Shown one piece after another: positions 27,396 through 36,500 of a stretch of 64,000 nucleotides of DNA. Origin of the DNA: CAWCTB01 sp963798275 (GTDB lineage Bacteria > Acidobacteriota > Terriglobia > Terriglobales > Acidobacteriaceae). Every line of letters starts with the position of its first letter. The stretch's first letter is position 1. The notes below the pieces were generated by a model. It was not told the origin of the DNA. It did not search any database and worked only from the letters and a program-made list of their open reading frames with translations. Location: assembly GCA_963798275.1 (NCBI GenBank), contig CAWCTB010000017.1:1-64000 (forward strand), written 5' to 3'. The position numbers and the translations under genes were made by a program.

Positions 27396-27760
27396 CGGAT
27401 GACTTGCCGTCAGGAAGGGCTGATTACAGCATTTGCCCTACTTTTGGGGGGTGTGAGGCCAGACCTAAGTTTGGTTGGCGTTTCCGAGTCGTCCCCAGAA
27501 TATAGCGGTTAATCCCCGATAGTGCTCTTGGGGACGCTATAACCCCATTTTGATCATAAAGTTGCGGGCAACTACAGGGAAAATTTAGCGTTCATGAGAG
27601 TGCTCTGTTGAAAGACCGGGCAGTCATGCAAATTCACCGGTTTCAACAAAGCCTCATGCGCGCGTCCTCGTCGAACCTTTCAGCGAAGCTGCCAAGGGGT
27701 AATAAATTAGGCGGCTCGGGACGGTCACGCAGAGCAATTTACTCAGGAGAGTTTTAGGTT
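27396..27760 (+). other. Structured leader or intergenic region before an outer-membrane gene
   Basis: No gene is visible. Two inverted repeats stand out: 27501-27541 (TATAGCG/CGCTATA enclosing CCCC/GGGG) and 27606-27648 (TGTTGAAA..CCGG with CCGGTTTCAACA, twelve pairs with a two-base bulge). AGGAGA lies ten bases before the ATG at 27761. It may be a long structured 5' leader or an upstream terminator plus operator. Confidence 0.4.
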
Positions 27761-28381
27761 ATGAAGAAATGGGTTGCTGTACTCGCATTCTCGCTGCTGG
27801 TCACTATGGCCGCCGTAGCACAGGAATATCCGAAGTTCGAAGTTCCCGTGGACTTTTCCTTCATCAATGTTCACCCCAACCTGGCGCCCATCACCAGCTT
27901 CAACGTGTTCGGCGGAGGCGGTGGGTTCGTTTACAACGTGACCCCGTGGATCGGAATCAAGGCCGACTTCCAGGGCTACACCCAGGGCAGCGGACTGAAG
28001 AATCAGCTTACTGGCCTCGGCTATGCAGGACAGGCCAACGGCAATCTGTTCACCTACCTGTTTGGTCCGCAGATCAAGAAGCACTCGGGCAAGTTCCAGC
28101 CCTTCGGTGAGGCCCTGTTCGGCGCGGCGCACACCAACGCGTACGCGTCGATTTATGATGCCGTGAACAGCACCGTGATCTCGGGCAGCAGCAATAACAA
28201 TGCCTTTGCCATGGAGTTCGGCGGAGGTCTCGACATCCCGGTCACCAAGACCATTCAGCTTCGGCCGGTCGAGGTGGACTACCTCATGACGCGCTTCGGT
28301 GTGAATGGAACCAGCTACACCGCCAACCAGAACAACTTCAAGTACTCCGCGGGCGTGAACTTCACCTTCGGCGGAAAGTAA
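27761..28381 (+). CDS. Outer-membrane beta-barrel protein, OmpA/OmpW-like porin fold
   Basis: A 206-residue protein with a signal peptide (MKKWVAVLAFSLLVTMAAVAQ) and an alternating-residue barrel pattern: VPVDFSFINVHPNL, GGGGGFVYNVTPWIGIKADFQG, FGPQIKKHSGKFQPFGEALFG, FAMEFGGGLDIPVTKTIQLRPVEVDYLMTRF and a terminal NNFKYSAGVNFTFGGK. The ending with alternating aromatic residues suits BAM-dependent insertion. Eight strands are plausible. Function unknown; this type is abundant in Acidobacteriota. Followed by a strong terminator. Confidence 0.85.
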   Translation: MKKWVAVLAFSLLVTMAAVAQEYPKFEVPVDFSFINVHPNLAPITSFNVFGGGGGFVYNVTPWIGIKADFQGYTQGSGLKNQLTGLGYAGQANGNLFTYLFGPQIKKHSGKFQPFGEALFGAAHTNAYASIYDAVNSTVISGSSNNNAFAMEFGGGLDIPVTKTIQLRPVEVDYLMTRFGVNGTSYTANQNNFKYSAGVNFTFGGK

Positions 28382-28408
28382 GCTAATTTAATTAACGCAA
28401 CAAGCAGC

Positions 28409-28445
28409 ATCGGCGTCACCTTTTCGGTGGCGCCGATTTCTTTTG
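28409..28445 (+). terminator. Terminator after the outer-membrane barrel gene
   Basis: Stem ATCGGCG-TCACC/GGTGG-CGCCGAT with loop TTTTC, followed by TTTCTTTT. Confidence 0.7.
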
Positions 28446-28559
28446 GACTGAGATCGGTGCCTGTTCAAGGAATGGCCTCACAGCCGCGATGAGCGCAGGC
28501 CTGCCGCCTCCTCGACTCAGAAAGGAATAGCTGGCATATCAGCTAGAGATGACTGGTCG

Positions 28560-28800
28560 CTAGAGATCCTTCCGGGGCACCACCGCAATCCCCAGTTCCT
28601 TCAACTGCCGGTCGCTTACTGGAGTCGGCGACGTCCGTCATCAGGTCGACGCCTTGGCGTCGGGGAAGGATGCTTCGCGCAGACTATCGCGCCTCCAGGA
28701 TTTTCACGTCCGAAAGATGTTCCGCAACCTTCGCAACGGCCAGGATCATCACGATGCGGCCGAGTGTGACGGCTATACTCTTGTGCGGCGTCCGGGATAG
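28560..28800 (-). pseudogene. Decayed copy of the aspS 3' end
   Basis: The minus strand from the TAG at 28560-28562 matches the 3' end of aspS at 29350 onward, displaced by 790 bases. The first 64 bases differ at only a few positions and even the stop and RKD-like ending are kept. Further in, similarity continues with small indels, a block of about 40-55 extra bases near 28695-28740, and then the aspS GRIVMILA coding region. No frame is intact. Between this remnant and the real aspS lie the DUF2442 and DUF4160 genes. Confidence 0.8.
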
Positions 28801-28819
28801 GACACCTCCGGCACGTTTA

Positions 28820-29086
28820 TCATCCGACGCGCCGGACCGGCGCCGGCGCTCCGCGAAGCAATCCTTCGGTGCTGATGTCCTCGTCGATGGACGGCCAGTG
28901 GATGCCGTAACCGCCTCCAGCAATTCTCCAATCGCGACGCTGCTCGGGGGTGGCGTGGAAAAGCCTGGGGTACCAGGCAAGAGGCGCCGAGATGGTGCGA
29001 CCGTCTTTCAGGCGAACACTCAAGGTGTCCTGATCGACGGAAACATCCGCAACTCTTTCATCGGCCGCGGTTGCCAAAAAACCCAT
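28820..29086 (-). CDS. DUF2442 domain protein, antitoxin-like partner
   Basis: An 88-residue DUF2442 protein: VADVSVDQDTLSVRLKDGRTISAPLAWYPRL, then WRIAGGGYGIHWPSIDEDIS and the terminal EGLLRG. Members are often paired with DUF4160, as here, and such pairs are suspected toxin-antitoxin modules. The frame overlaps the upstream DUF4160 gene by 29 bases, so a slightly later start is possible. Lies inside the duplicated aspS 3' ends. Confidence 0.85.
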   Translation of the reverse strand: MGFLATAADERVADVSVDQDTLSVRLKDGRTISAPLAWYPRLFHATPEQRRDWRIAGGGYGIHWPSIDEDISTEGLLRGAPAPVRRVG

Positions 29087-29303
29087 ACCAAGCCTCCAAC
29101 AGGCGCTCCTGGTTGGCCTGCACCAGAGATTGTAGCGTGTTCAACTCGCGCGCGCCAAAACCGAAGTTCCGCGCCAACGCGACCGGATCGAGCCAGAATT
29201 TGGCGGAGAGATCATCGCGGTCGACATGGACGTGCGAGGGTTCGTTCGGCTCGTGACTGTAGAAATAGAAGCGGTACGGTCCCGACCTCAAAACGGTTGG
29301 CAT
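29058..29303 (-). CDS. DUF4160 domain protein, toxin-antitoxin-like partner
   Basis: An 81-residue DUF4160 protein with the complete family pattern MPTVLRSGPYRFYFYSHEPNEPSHVHVDRD, FWLDPVALARNFGF and the LEAWYGFF end. The HVHV segment is a conserved possible active or metal site. First gene of the pair with DUF2442. Its ATG is 47 bases from the aspS stop, in the same direction, so it may be read through from aspS. Confidence 0.88.
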   Translation of the reverse strand: MPTVLRSGPYRFYFYSHEPNEPSHVHVDRDDLSAKFWLDPVALARNFGFGARELNTLQSLVQANQERLLEAWYGFFGNRGR

Positions 29304-29349
29304 CGTGATGCTCGAATTCTACCCGAGTCTGCGAGTGCCGCTCGTAATG

Positions 29350-31158
29350 CTAGATGTCCTTCCGCGGCACCACCGCAATCCCCAGTTCCTTCAACTGCCG
29401 GTCGCTGACAGGCGTCGGTGCGTCCATCATCAGGTCGATGGCCTTGGCTGTCTTGGGGAAGGGAATGACTTCGCGCAGGCTGTCGGCGCCGGCCAGGATC
29501 ATCACGATGCGATCGAGGCCCAGCGCTATGCCGCCGTGCGGGGGCGTGCCGTATTGCAGGGCTTCGAGGAAGAAGCCGAAGCGTGCCTGCTGCTCTTCCT
29601 TGGACATGCCCAGCGCCTTGAAGATGATGCTCTGGATGTCCTGGCGGTGAATACGGATCGAGCCTGAGCCCAGCTCGGTGCCATTGAGCACGATGTCGTA
29701 GGCGAGCGCGCGCACCGCACCGGGATCGCTCTCCAGCTTGTCCATGTCGTTCTCGTGCGGCGAGGTGAAGGGATGATGCGCCGCGTTCCAGCGGCCTTCG
29801 GTTTCGTCCCACTCGAACATGGGGAAGTCCGTCACCCACAGGAAGCGGAAGTCGCGCCTGCTGAACGCGCCGTGGCGAGCGGCATACTTCTGGCCCAGGG
29901 CAAGGCGAAGCTGTCCGGCGGCGGAATAGATGCCGTACGCTTGCTGCCGCGTCTTGGCTTCGCTGGCTGCTTCGGTGCGCTTCGCGCCGGCGACGATCAC
30001 CAGTAGATCGTCAGGGTTCGCCTTCGTCAGCTCGCGAAGCTTTGCCACTGCCTCGGGGAAGGACTTCTCCAGCCGCTTGATGTCCTCGAATACTTTCGCG
30101 TCCTTGCGGTCGCCGAACAGCGGCTTGATGTCGTCGCGTTCTTTGCGCGAGAGTTCGCCGACCTTCGGGATGACGATGGCCACGACCGGAAGCTCGGGAT
30201 CGACATTCAGCGTAGCCAGGTTCTCGGGCGCGAAAGCGGCGGCAACTTCCGTCATGGCCGGCAGCCGCATGTCGGGCTTATCGATGCCATACAGCCGGAT
30301 TGCCTGGTCGTAGCTCATCTGTGGAAACGGCGTTTGCAGGTCGACACCGATGGTCTTCCATGCAGCGGTTAGGAATCCCTCGACCGTGGCGAAGACGATC
30401 TCCGGGCGCGCGAAGCTGATTTCCAGGTCGATCTGGGTGAACTCGGGCTGGCGGTCGGCGCGCAAGTCCTCGTCGCGGAAGCAGCGCACGATCTGGAAGT
30501 ACCTGTCGAAGCCCGAGATCATGAGGATCTGCTTGAACAACTGCGGCGATTGCGGCAGCGCGTAGAATTCGCCGGGATGCACGCGGCTGGGTACGAGATA
30601 ATCGCGCGCACCCTCGGGGGTGGAGCGCGTCATGAACGGCGTTTCGATTTCGTAGAAGCCCTGCGCGTTCAGGTATTCGCGAATCGCGATTGAGACCCGG
30701 TGGCGCAGCGCGATGTTGTAGTGCATCTCCGGCCGCCGCAGGTCGAGGTAGCGATACTTCAGGCGCACCTCTTCGTTGGCGATCTCGTTGTCAGCGGGCG
30801 CGAAGGGCAGCGGCTTGCAGTCGTTCAGGATGCGCAGCTCGTCGGCGACTACTTCAATCTCGCCGGTAGGGATGTTCTTGTTGATGGTGTTGGCATCGCG
30901 CAGCTTCACGTGCCCGAGGACCGCAACCACAAACTCCGAGCGAACCGTTTCCGCCTTGGCGTGCATTCCGGCCCCGGCCTCGGCGGTGATTACCACTTGC
31001 GTGATGCCGCTGCGGTCGCGCAGGTCAAGGAAGATGAGGTTACCGAGATCGCGACGGCGGTTGACCCAGCCCATCAGCACAACTTTCGAGCCGGCATCGG
31101 AGGCGCGCAGTTCGCCACATAGATGAGTACGTTTGAGGTCACCAAGAAAATCGAGCAT
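29350..31158 (-). CDS. aspS: Aspartate--tRNA ligase
   Basis: A 602-residue bacterial-type AspRS. OB-fold anticodon-binding domain (GWVNRRRDLGNLIFLDLRDR), class II motif 2 (FRDEDLRADRQPEFTQIDLE), the GAD insertion domain (about residues 290-420) and motif 3 (GIALGLDRIVMILA). The leucine in RRRDLG is the residue I associate with Asn-discriminating enzymes, where nondiscriminating ones usually have His; this is suggestive only. It follows hisS by three bases, so hisS-aspS is an operon. Clean over 1.8 kb. Confidence 0.96.
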   Translation of the reverse strand: MLDFLGDLKRTHLCGELRASDAGSKVVLMGWVNRRRDLGNLIFLDLRDRSGITQVVITAEAGAGMHAKAETVRSEFVVAVLGHVKLRDANTINKNIPTGEIEVVADELRILNDCKPLPFAPADNEIANEEVRLKYRYLDLRRPEMHYNIALRHRVSIAIREYLNAQGFYEIETPFMTRSTPEGARDYLVPSRVHPGEFYALPQSPQLFKQILMISGFDRYFQIVRCFRDEDLRADRQPEFTQIDLEISFARPEIVFATVEGFLTAAWKTIGVDLQTPFPQMSYDQAIRLYGIDKPDMRLPAMTEVAAAFAPENLATLNVDPELPVVAIVIPKVGELSRKERDDIKPLFGDRKDAKVFEDIKRLEKSFPEAVAKLRELTKANPDDLLVIVAGAKRTEAASEAKTRQQAYGIYSAAGQLRLALGQKYAARHGAFSRRDFRFLWVTDFPMFEWDETEGRWNAAHHPFTSPHENDMDKLESDPGAVRALAYDIVLNGTELGSGSIRIHRQDIQSIIFKALGMSKEEQQARFGFFLEALQYGTPPHGGIALGLDRIVMILAGADSLREVIPFPKTAKAIDLMMDAPTPVSDRQLKELGIAVVPRKDI

Positions 31159-31161
31159 GGA

Positions 31162-32475
31162 TTAGTCCTTAATCGTGCTACTGAAACCGTCAGGTCGCGG
31201 CTGGCTCAGATAAGCCACCAGCGATGCACGCGGCACCTGTTCCTGCTTGCCGGTGGCCAGTTCTTTCACCGCAAACTGCTCCGCGGCGACTTCGTTCTCG
31301 CCCACGATCACGATGTACTTCGCGCCCGCTTTTTCCGCGGCTTCGAATGACTTCTTCAGGCGAAACGTCTCATCGCCGATGTCGGCGCGCACCCCTTCGC
31401 GGCGCAACTCGCGCGCCAGCCTCAGCGCATGCGCGTTCATGCCCGCTCCCAGCGGAGCGATGTACGCATCGAGCGTTTCGGCCGCGGTGACGCCCTCGGC
31501 TTGCAGCGCCAGAATCAGGCGGTCTTCGCCGATGGCGAATCCGATGCCCGGAGCCTTTGGCCCTTCGAGCGATTCAGAGAGTCCATCGTAGCGGCCTCCG
31601 CCTAGCACAGCGCTTTGCGCTCCAAGATCTCCATGGGTGAACTCGAAGGTGGTGCGCGTGTAATAGTCGAGCCCCCGCACCATGCGCTCGTTGATGGAGT
31701 AGGGCACAGCGACGGCGTCCAGCATCGCTCGGACGGCCGCGAAATTTTCGCGGCAGGCCTCGTCGAGATACTCGCTGATCCTTGGTAACTTCTCGATGAT
31801 CGGCTGATCTTCCGGCACTTTGCAGTCGAGCACGCGCAGCGGATTGGTCTCGGCGCGGCGCTGGCAGTCGGCGCACATCAGGTGCACCACTGGCCGCAAA
31901 GCCTCTTTGAGTGCCTGGTTGTAGCGGGCGCGATCGGCAGCGCAGCCGACTGAATTCAATTGCAGGTTCCAGCGGCGCAGCCCGAGTTCCTGCAGCAGCG
32001 TCGCCAGCATCTCCAGCACTTCGGCATCACGCGCCGGCGACTCGCTGCCTGCGCTGGGCGGCCCGATGATCTCCGCTCCAATCTGGTAGAACTGGCGGTA
32101 GCGGCCCTTCTGCGGACGCTCGCGGCGGAACTGCGGCCCGATGTAATACAGCTTCTGCAACGTCCCCTTCTTGTCGAGCCCATGCTCGATGTAGGCGCGC
32201 ACCACGCCGGCGGTGTTCTCCGGACGCAGGGTCAGCGACTGTGACTTCTCGCTGGCCGCGCGCGCCCGATCGTCGAAGGTGAACATCTCCTTGGTGACGA
32301 TGTCGGTGTCTTCGCCGACGCTGCGCGAGAACAGGCTGGTGTCTTCGAAGATGGGCGTGCGGATCTCGTGGAAGTTGTAGCGCGCGAACACGTCGCGCAC
32401 CTTGGCCTCCACCCGGTTCCATAAGTCGGTGTCGGGCGGGAGCAGGTCACGAGTTCCGCGGATGGCTTTAATCAT
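31162..32475 (-). CDS. hisS: Histidine--tRNA ligase
   Basis: A 437-residue HisRS. It starts IKAIRGTRDLLPPD, carries motif 2 (QFRRERPQKGRYRQFYQIGAE), HisA motif (RGLDYYTRTTFEF), the motif 3 region (GIGFAIGEDRLILAL) and the C-terminal anticodon-binding domain (AYIAPLGAGMNAHALRLARELR). First gene of the hisS-aspS pair. The 260 bases upstream hold two kinds of short repeats (32483-32560, 32639-32668) and no obvious leader structure. Confidence 0.96.
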   Translation of the reverse strand: MIKAIRGTRDLLPPDTDLWNRVEAKVRDVFARYNFHEIRTPIFEDTSLFSRSVGEDTDIVTKEMFTFDDRARAASEKSQSLTLRPENTAGVVRAYIEHGLDKKGTLQKLYYIGPQFRRERPQKGRYRQFYQIGAEIIGPPSAGSESPARDAEVLEMLATLLQELGLRRWNLQLNSVGCAADRARYNQALKEALRPVVHLMCADCQRRAETNPLRVLDCKVPEDQPIIEKLPRISEYLDEACRENFAAVRAMLDAVAVPYSINERMVRGLDYYTRTTFEFTHGDLGAQSAVLGGGRYDGLSESLEGPKAPGIGFAIGEDRLILALQAEGVTAAETLDAYIAPLGAGMNAHALRLARELRREGVRADIGDETFRLKKSFEAAEKAGAKYIVIVGENEVAAEQFAVKELATGKQEQVPRASLVAYLSQPRPDGFSSTIKD

Positions 32476-32482
32476 AAAAGCA

Positions 32483-32560
32483 GTGGATAGTAGGCAGTGG
32501 ATAGTGGCCAGAAAAACAGTTTCAAGTTGCCAGTTTCGAGTTTCGAGTAAAGCCCGAGAA
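32483..32560. repeat. Low-complexity direct repeats (GCAGTGGATAG, AGTTTCGAG)
   Basis: GCAGTGGATAG occurs twice in a row, then AGTTGCCAGTTTCGAGTTTCG. The same AGTTTCGAG words recur at 52180-52200 and, inverted, at 52325-52360 and 32713-32733. Confidence 0.5.
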
Positions 32561-32638
32561 CCAGTCTCATAAATCCAGGTGACCTCTTAAATCGATTCCC
32601 CTCCGGGGCTAAAAGCCCAATGTTTTCGGCCCTTGTAC

Positions 32639-32668
32639 GGCACGGCTGAAAGCCGTGCCCCTTCAAAA
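32639..32668. repeat. Hairpin repeat GGCACGGC/GCCGTGCC with CCTTCAAAA tail
   Basis: Same element as at 7987 and 46075: perfect arms around TGAAA, then CCTTCAAAA. Confidence 0.65.
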
Positions 32669-32733
32669 CCGCGTTATGAGCCCTGGTGTGGCATAGCTAT
32701 TTCGGCGGGCAGTTGAAACTTGAAACCCGAAAC

Positions 32734-33253
32734 CTACTTCTTCCTTTCCGCCAGATAGTTGTTCTTGTACCCCAGGTAATTTCGCGCGTAACGCAGGATC
32801 GTCTCCTGATCTTCGTCGTTCAGTTGCTTGCGCACTTTGCCGGGAACGCCCATTACCAACGAGCGTGGCTCGACTACCATCTTTTCTGGAATCAGCGTGC
32901 CGGCGGCAACGATCGATCCCTCGCCAATCGCGCGCACCGTTCAGGACGATCACGCCCATCCCGATCAGGCAGCGGTCTTCGACCACGCAGCCATGCAGCG
33001 TAACGTTGTGGCCCACGGTTACCCAGTCGCCCACGATCACCGGCCACAGGTTCAGCATGCCGTGCATGACGCTGCAGTCCTGGATGTTGCTGTTGGCCCC
33101 GATGCGAATGAAATTCACGTCGCCGCGGACCACGGCATTCATCCAGATACTGGCATTCTCGCCCAGCACGACGTCGCCGATAACTTGCGCTGATTCATCG
33201 ACGTAGCACGAGTCCGGTATGGTCGGCGCGATTCCTTTGTAAGAGCGGATCAT
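32734..33253 (-). CDS. Gamma-class carbonic anhydrase family protein, one frameshift
   Basis: Left-handed beta-helix protein of the gamma carbonic anhydrase/YrdA group: APTIPDSCYVDESAQVIGDVVLGENASIWMNAVVRGD, then NIQDCSVMHG and GHNVTLHGCVVED, which supply the three metal histidines, and LIGMGVIVLNGA. After that the frame breaks near 32940 in a GCGCGCG run and continues RAIGEGSIVAAGTLIPEKMVVEPRSLVMGVPGKVRKQL in the next frame. Removing one base gives 172 residues, normal for the family. Start at MIRSYKG, the usual family beginning. Activity (CO2 hydration or other) is not proven by sequence. Confidence 0.85.
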
Positions 33254-33433
33254 GACGGTAACAGGTGAATCTTTGAACATACCACGCTGGCGGCAGGTGG
33301 CGAAATGATGCCGCAACGAGAAGCTCGCCACTAGCCCAGCACCGAAAGCCGTAATTCGAAATCCCTCAATGTCAATCGCAGAATCGCTCGCCCTTCCGCG
33401 ATTTTCCCAAAACAGAACCCGTCCCCATTACGG

Positions 33434-33447
33434 AAGTACATGTACTT
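33434..33447. promoter_or_regulatory. 14-base perfect palindrome upstream of a TonB receptor
   Basis: AAGTACATGTACTT, centred about 110 bases before the receptor ATG at 33550, in a 296-base divergent gap between the carbonic anhydrase and the receptor. Candidate operator; no matching regulator is adjacent. Confidence 0.35.
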
Positions 33448-33549
33448 TCGTGTACCCAATAACCCTTGACCCGGTAACCCTCGTCACAGACGGATGTTAC
33501 TGCAACGTCGACCATGGAAGCTTGCAACTGCAACTAGGGCCCCTTTTCC

Positions 33550-36500
33550 ATGGATCGTACCGACGGTGTCTTCTTCTCCTGGCGTGTTGTTCTCATTTAC
33601 CTGGCAGTTCTGGTTGTCTTCCTCTTCCTCGTTGCCTACCGTCTTCCGGCGCAGGACGGTTCGACAGCGCTGCAGGGCGTGGTTGTGGATGCCACGGGCG
33701 CTCGCATCGCGCAAGCGGAAGTCAGCATCACCAATCCCGAGAACGGATTTCGCCGCCTGGTTCAGACCAATGACGAGGGCGGTTTCAGCCTGGGCATGCT
33801 CGCGCCGGGGACGTACGACGCCACCGCGGCCGCACCGGGGATGAAGTCCGAGACGCAGACGGGCCTGCAACTGCACGTCGGAGGATCGACCCAGGTGGAA
33901 TTCCGCCTGGCGCCCGCCGCGCGCACCGAGTCAGTGACCGTTACCGCACAGGGTGCGGGCGTAGACACACAAACCAGCGAGGTATCGCACGTGATCGTGG
34001 AACAGGCGATCCAGAACCTGCCGCTGAACGGGCGACGCTTCACCGACCTGGCGCTGCTGACTCCCGGAGTAACGCAAGATCCTCGTGGGCTGACCTCGGA
34101 CAGCAATGGCGATTTGTCCTACGGCGGTGTGCGCGGGGTGCAGAACAACTTCCTGGTCGACGGCACCGACAATAACAATTCGTTCTTCGCGCAGGCCCGG
34201 GGACGCTACCGCGCTCCCTATCAGTTCAGCAACGAGGTCATCAAGGAATTCCGAGTTTCGTCCAACTCCTACAGTGCGGAGCTGGGACGCGCCGGCGGCG
34301 CCGTCTTTAATGTTGTCACCAAGTCCGGCAGCAATGACTGGCACGGCACCGGCTTTTATTACATGCGCGACCGCAAATTTGATGCGCAGCCGGCGTTCGC
34401 GCCGTACAAGCCGGAATCGCGACAGCAGCAGTTTGGCGGCACGTTCAGCGGCCCTATCCGCAAGAACCGCGCCTTCTTCTACGCCGGCTTCGACCAGAGC
34501 CTGCTGGACGTTCCTTCCATCGTGCAGTTTGGCAATGGTCAGACGACAGTGGTTCCTACCCCAGTCGACTATGACTACAAGGACCAGGCGCTGGTCTTTT
34601 CGGCGGCGCAGCAACTGAATGCGCTGGGCGGCCAATACCCGACGACCATGCGGGGCAACGCCGCTCTAGCCAGGCTGGACTTCACACCCTCATCGAAGCA
34701 CATGGTATTTCTGCGCCTCAATACTTCGCGCTACACAGGAGTGAATAACGTCTTCTTCTCGGCCTCCAGTCCCCTGACCACCTACACTGAAAGCACCAAT
34801 GGCACAGAAGATGTCCAGACGGAGACTGCTGCGGCATCGCTAACCAGCATGTGGACCAGCAAGCTGGCGACCCACTTGCGCGGACAGTTCTCGCGTGATA
34901 ATCAGCAATCGTTCGCCAACTCCGACCAGCCGCTGGTGAAGATCTATAACGTCATTAACGGTATGGGCCGCTCCACGATGCTGCCCCGGCAGACCCGCGA
35001 GCACAAGCTGCACGTGGCCGACACGCTCGATTACGAGACTCCGCGGGTGAGCTGGAAGGTCGGATTCGATTTCATCAACGCCTGGGTCTACAACTACTAT
35101 CCCTCGCAGCAGGGCGGCGAATTCTACTTCGACGACGTGAAGGTGAATCCCTGGACCTTCGCGCCCATGCGCTACGGTCAGTCGCTCACGCCCTTGCGCG
35201 CCTATGCTCACAGCGTGCCGCGCTATTACATCCAGGAGTTCGGCACGACTGTCGCCAATCCCGATTCGCGTTCGTACGGCTTCTTCCTGCAGGATTCGAT
35301 TCGCGTCACCCGGCATTTCACCTTGAATGCCGGGCTGCGCTATGACCTGCAAACCTTCGAGGAGAACAACCTGGTATCGAATCCCGCGTATGGGCCGTCG
35401 GGCAAGATCCCGACCGATACCAACAATCTCTCGCCGAGGATGGGCTTTGCCTACTCCATCGGCGACAAGGGCACATGGATGATTCGCGGTGGGGCCGGCC
35501 GCTTCTACTCGCAGATCCCGTCGGTCTATGCCGCGCAGGTCGAGACCGATAATGGAATGTCGCAGAGCGAACTGTTTCTCGACATCATGAAGCCCGCGGA
35601 TGCTGCGGTGTTTCCGTCGTATCCCAACCCGCTGGTAAATTGCCCGCTGGGGACGGTGAACTGTGTGCCTCCGCCGTCGGTGGCCAGTCACCTGACCACC
35701 CAGGTCTCGGCGTTTTCGACGAACTTCCAAACCCCGCATACCGATCAAGCCAGCCTTACGCTAGAACATCAGTTGGGCGCGAAACTCGTCGCCAGCGCCA
35801 GTTATCTGTACGTGCACGGGGAACACCTGATTCGCTCCCTGGATGTGAACCTGCCTCCGCCGGTGATCACCGATTACCCGGTATATAACGATGACGGCTC
35901 CGTCTTCTTGGGCGAATTTATGCCGGTGGCATCCTTCGGAACGTGGCAGACGACCCGCACCCTGGACTGTCGTTACCCTCCCTGCATCAACGACGTCCAG
36001 CGTCCCATCGCCAGCCTGGGCACCATCAACTCCTTCGAGAGCGAGGCCAGCAGCGTGTACAACGGGTTGACGGTCTCGCTCAAGCGCCAGGTGAACCATG
36101 GGCTCTACCTCCGCCTCGGTTATACCTACGCAAAGGCGATCGATGACGGACAGGATGCCCTGGTAGTTGGCCGTCCCGGGAACGTGCAGAACGCGTACGC
36201 CACCCAACTCGAGCGCGGTCTGAGCGTCACCGATCAACGCCATCGCCTCGTCGGCTCGGCAGTGCTCGAACCAAAGCCGGTACACTTCAGCAACGGCTTC
36301 CTCAACCGGTTGCTAAACTATTGGAAATTCTCCACCGTGCTCACGGCGGGTTCGGGGCGTCCCATCAATGCCACCATGGCGGGCGATGGCAACCGCGATG
36401 GCAACACCTACAACGACCGCTTGCCGGGCTATAGCCGAAACGCGTTTATCGGGCCGGATTACTTCACTACCGACTTCCGCGTCAGCCGCAGAATGAAACT

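Noticed and set aside
28382..29349. Insertion sequence or integrase at the aspS locus
   Set aside because: No transposase or integrase frame and no terminal inverted repeats; only the DUF pair lies between the duplicated ends.
29350..31158. Nondiscriminating AspRS (misacylating Asn-tRNA)
   Set aside because: The residue in the RRRD-L-G motif is Leu rather than His, favouring a discriminating enzyme; one residue is not proof either way.
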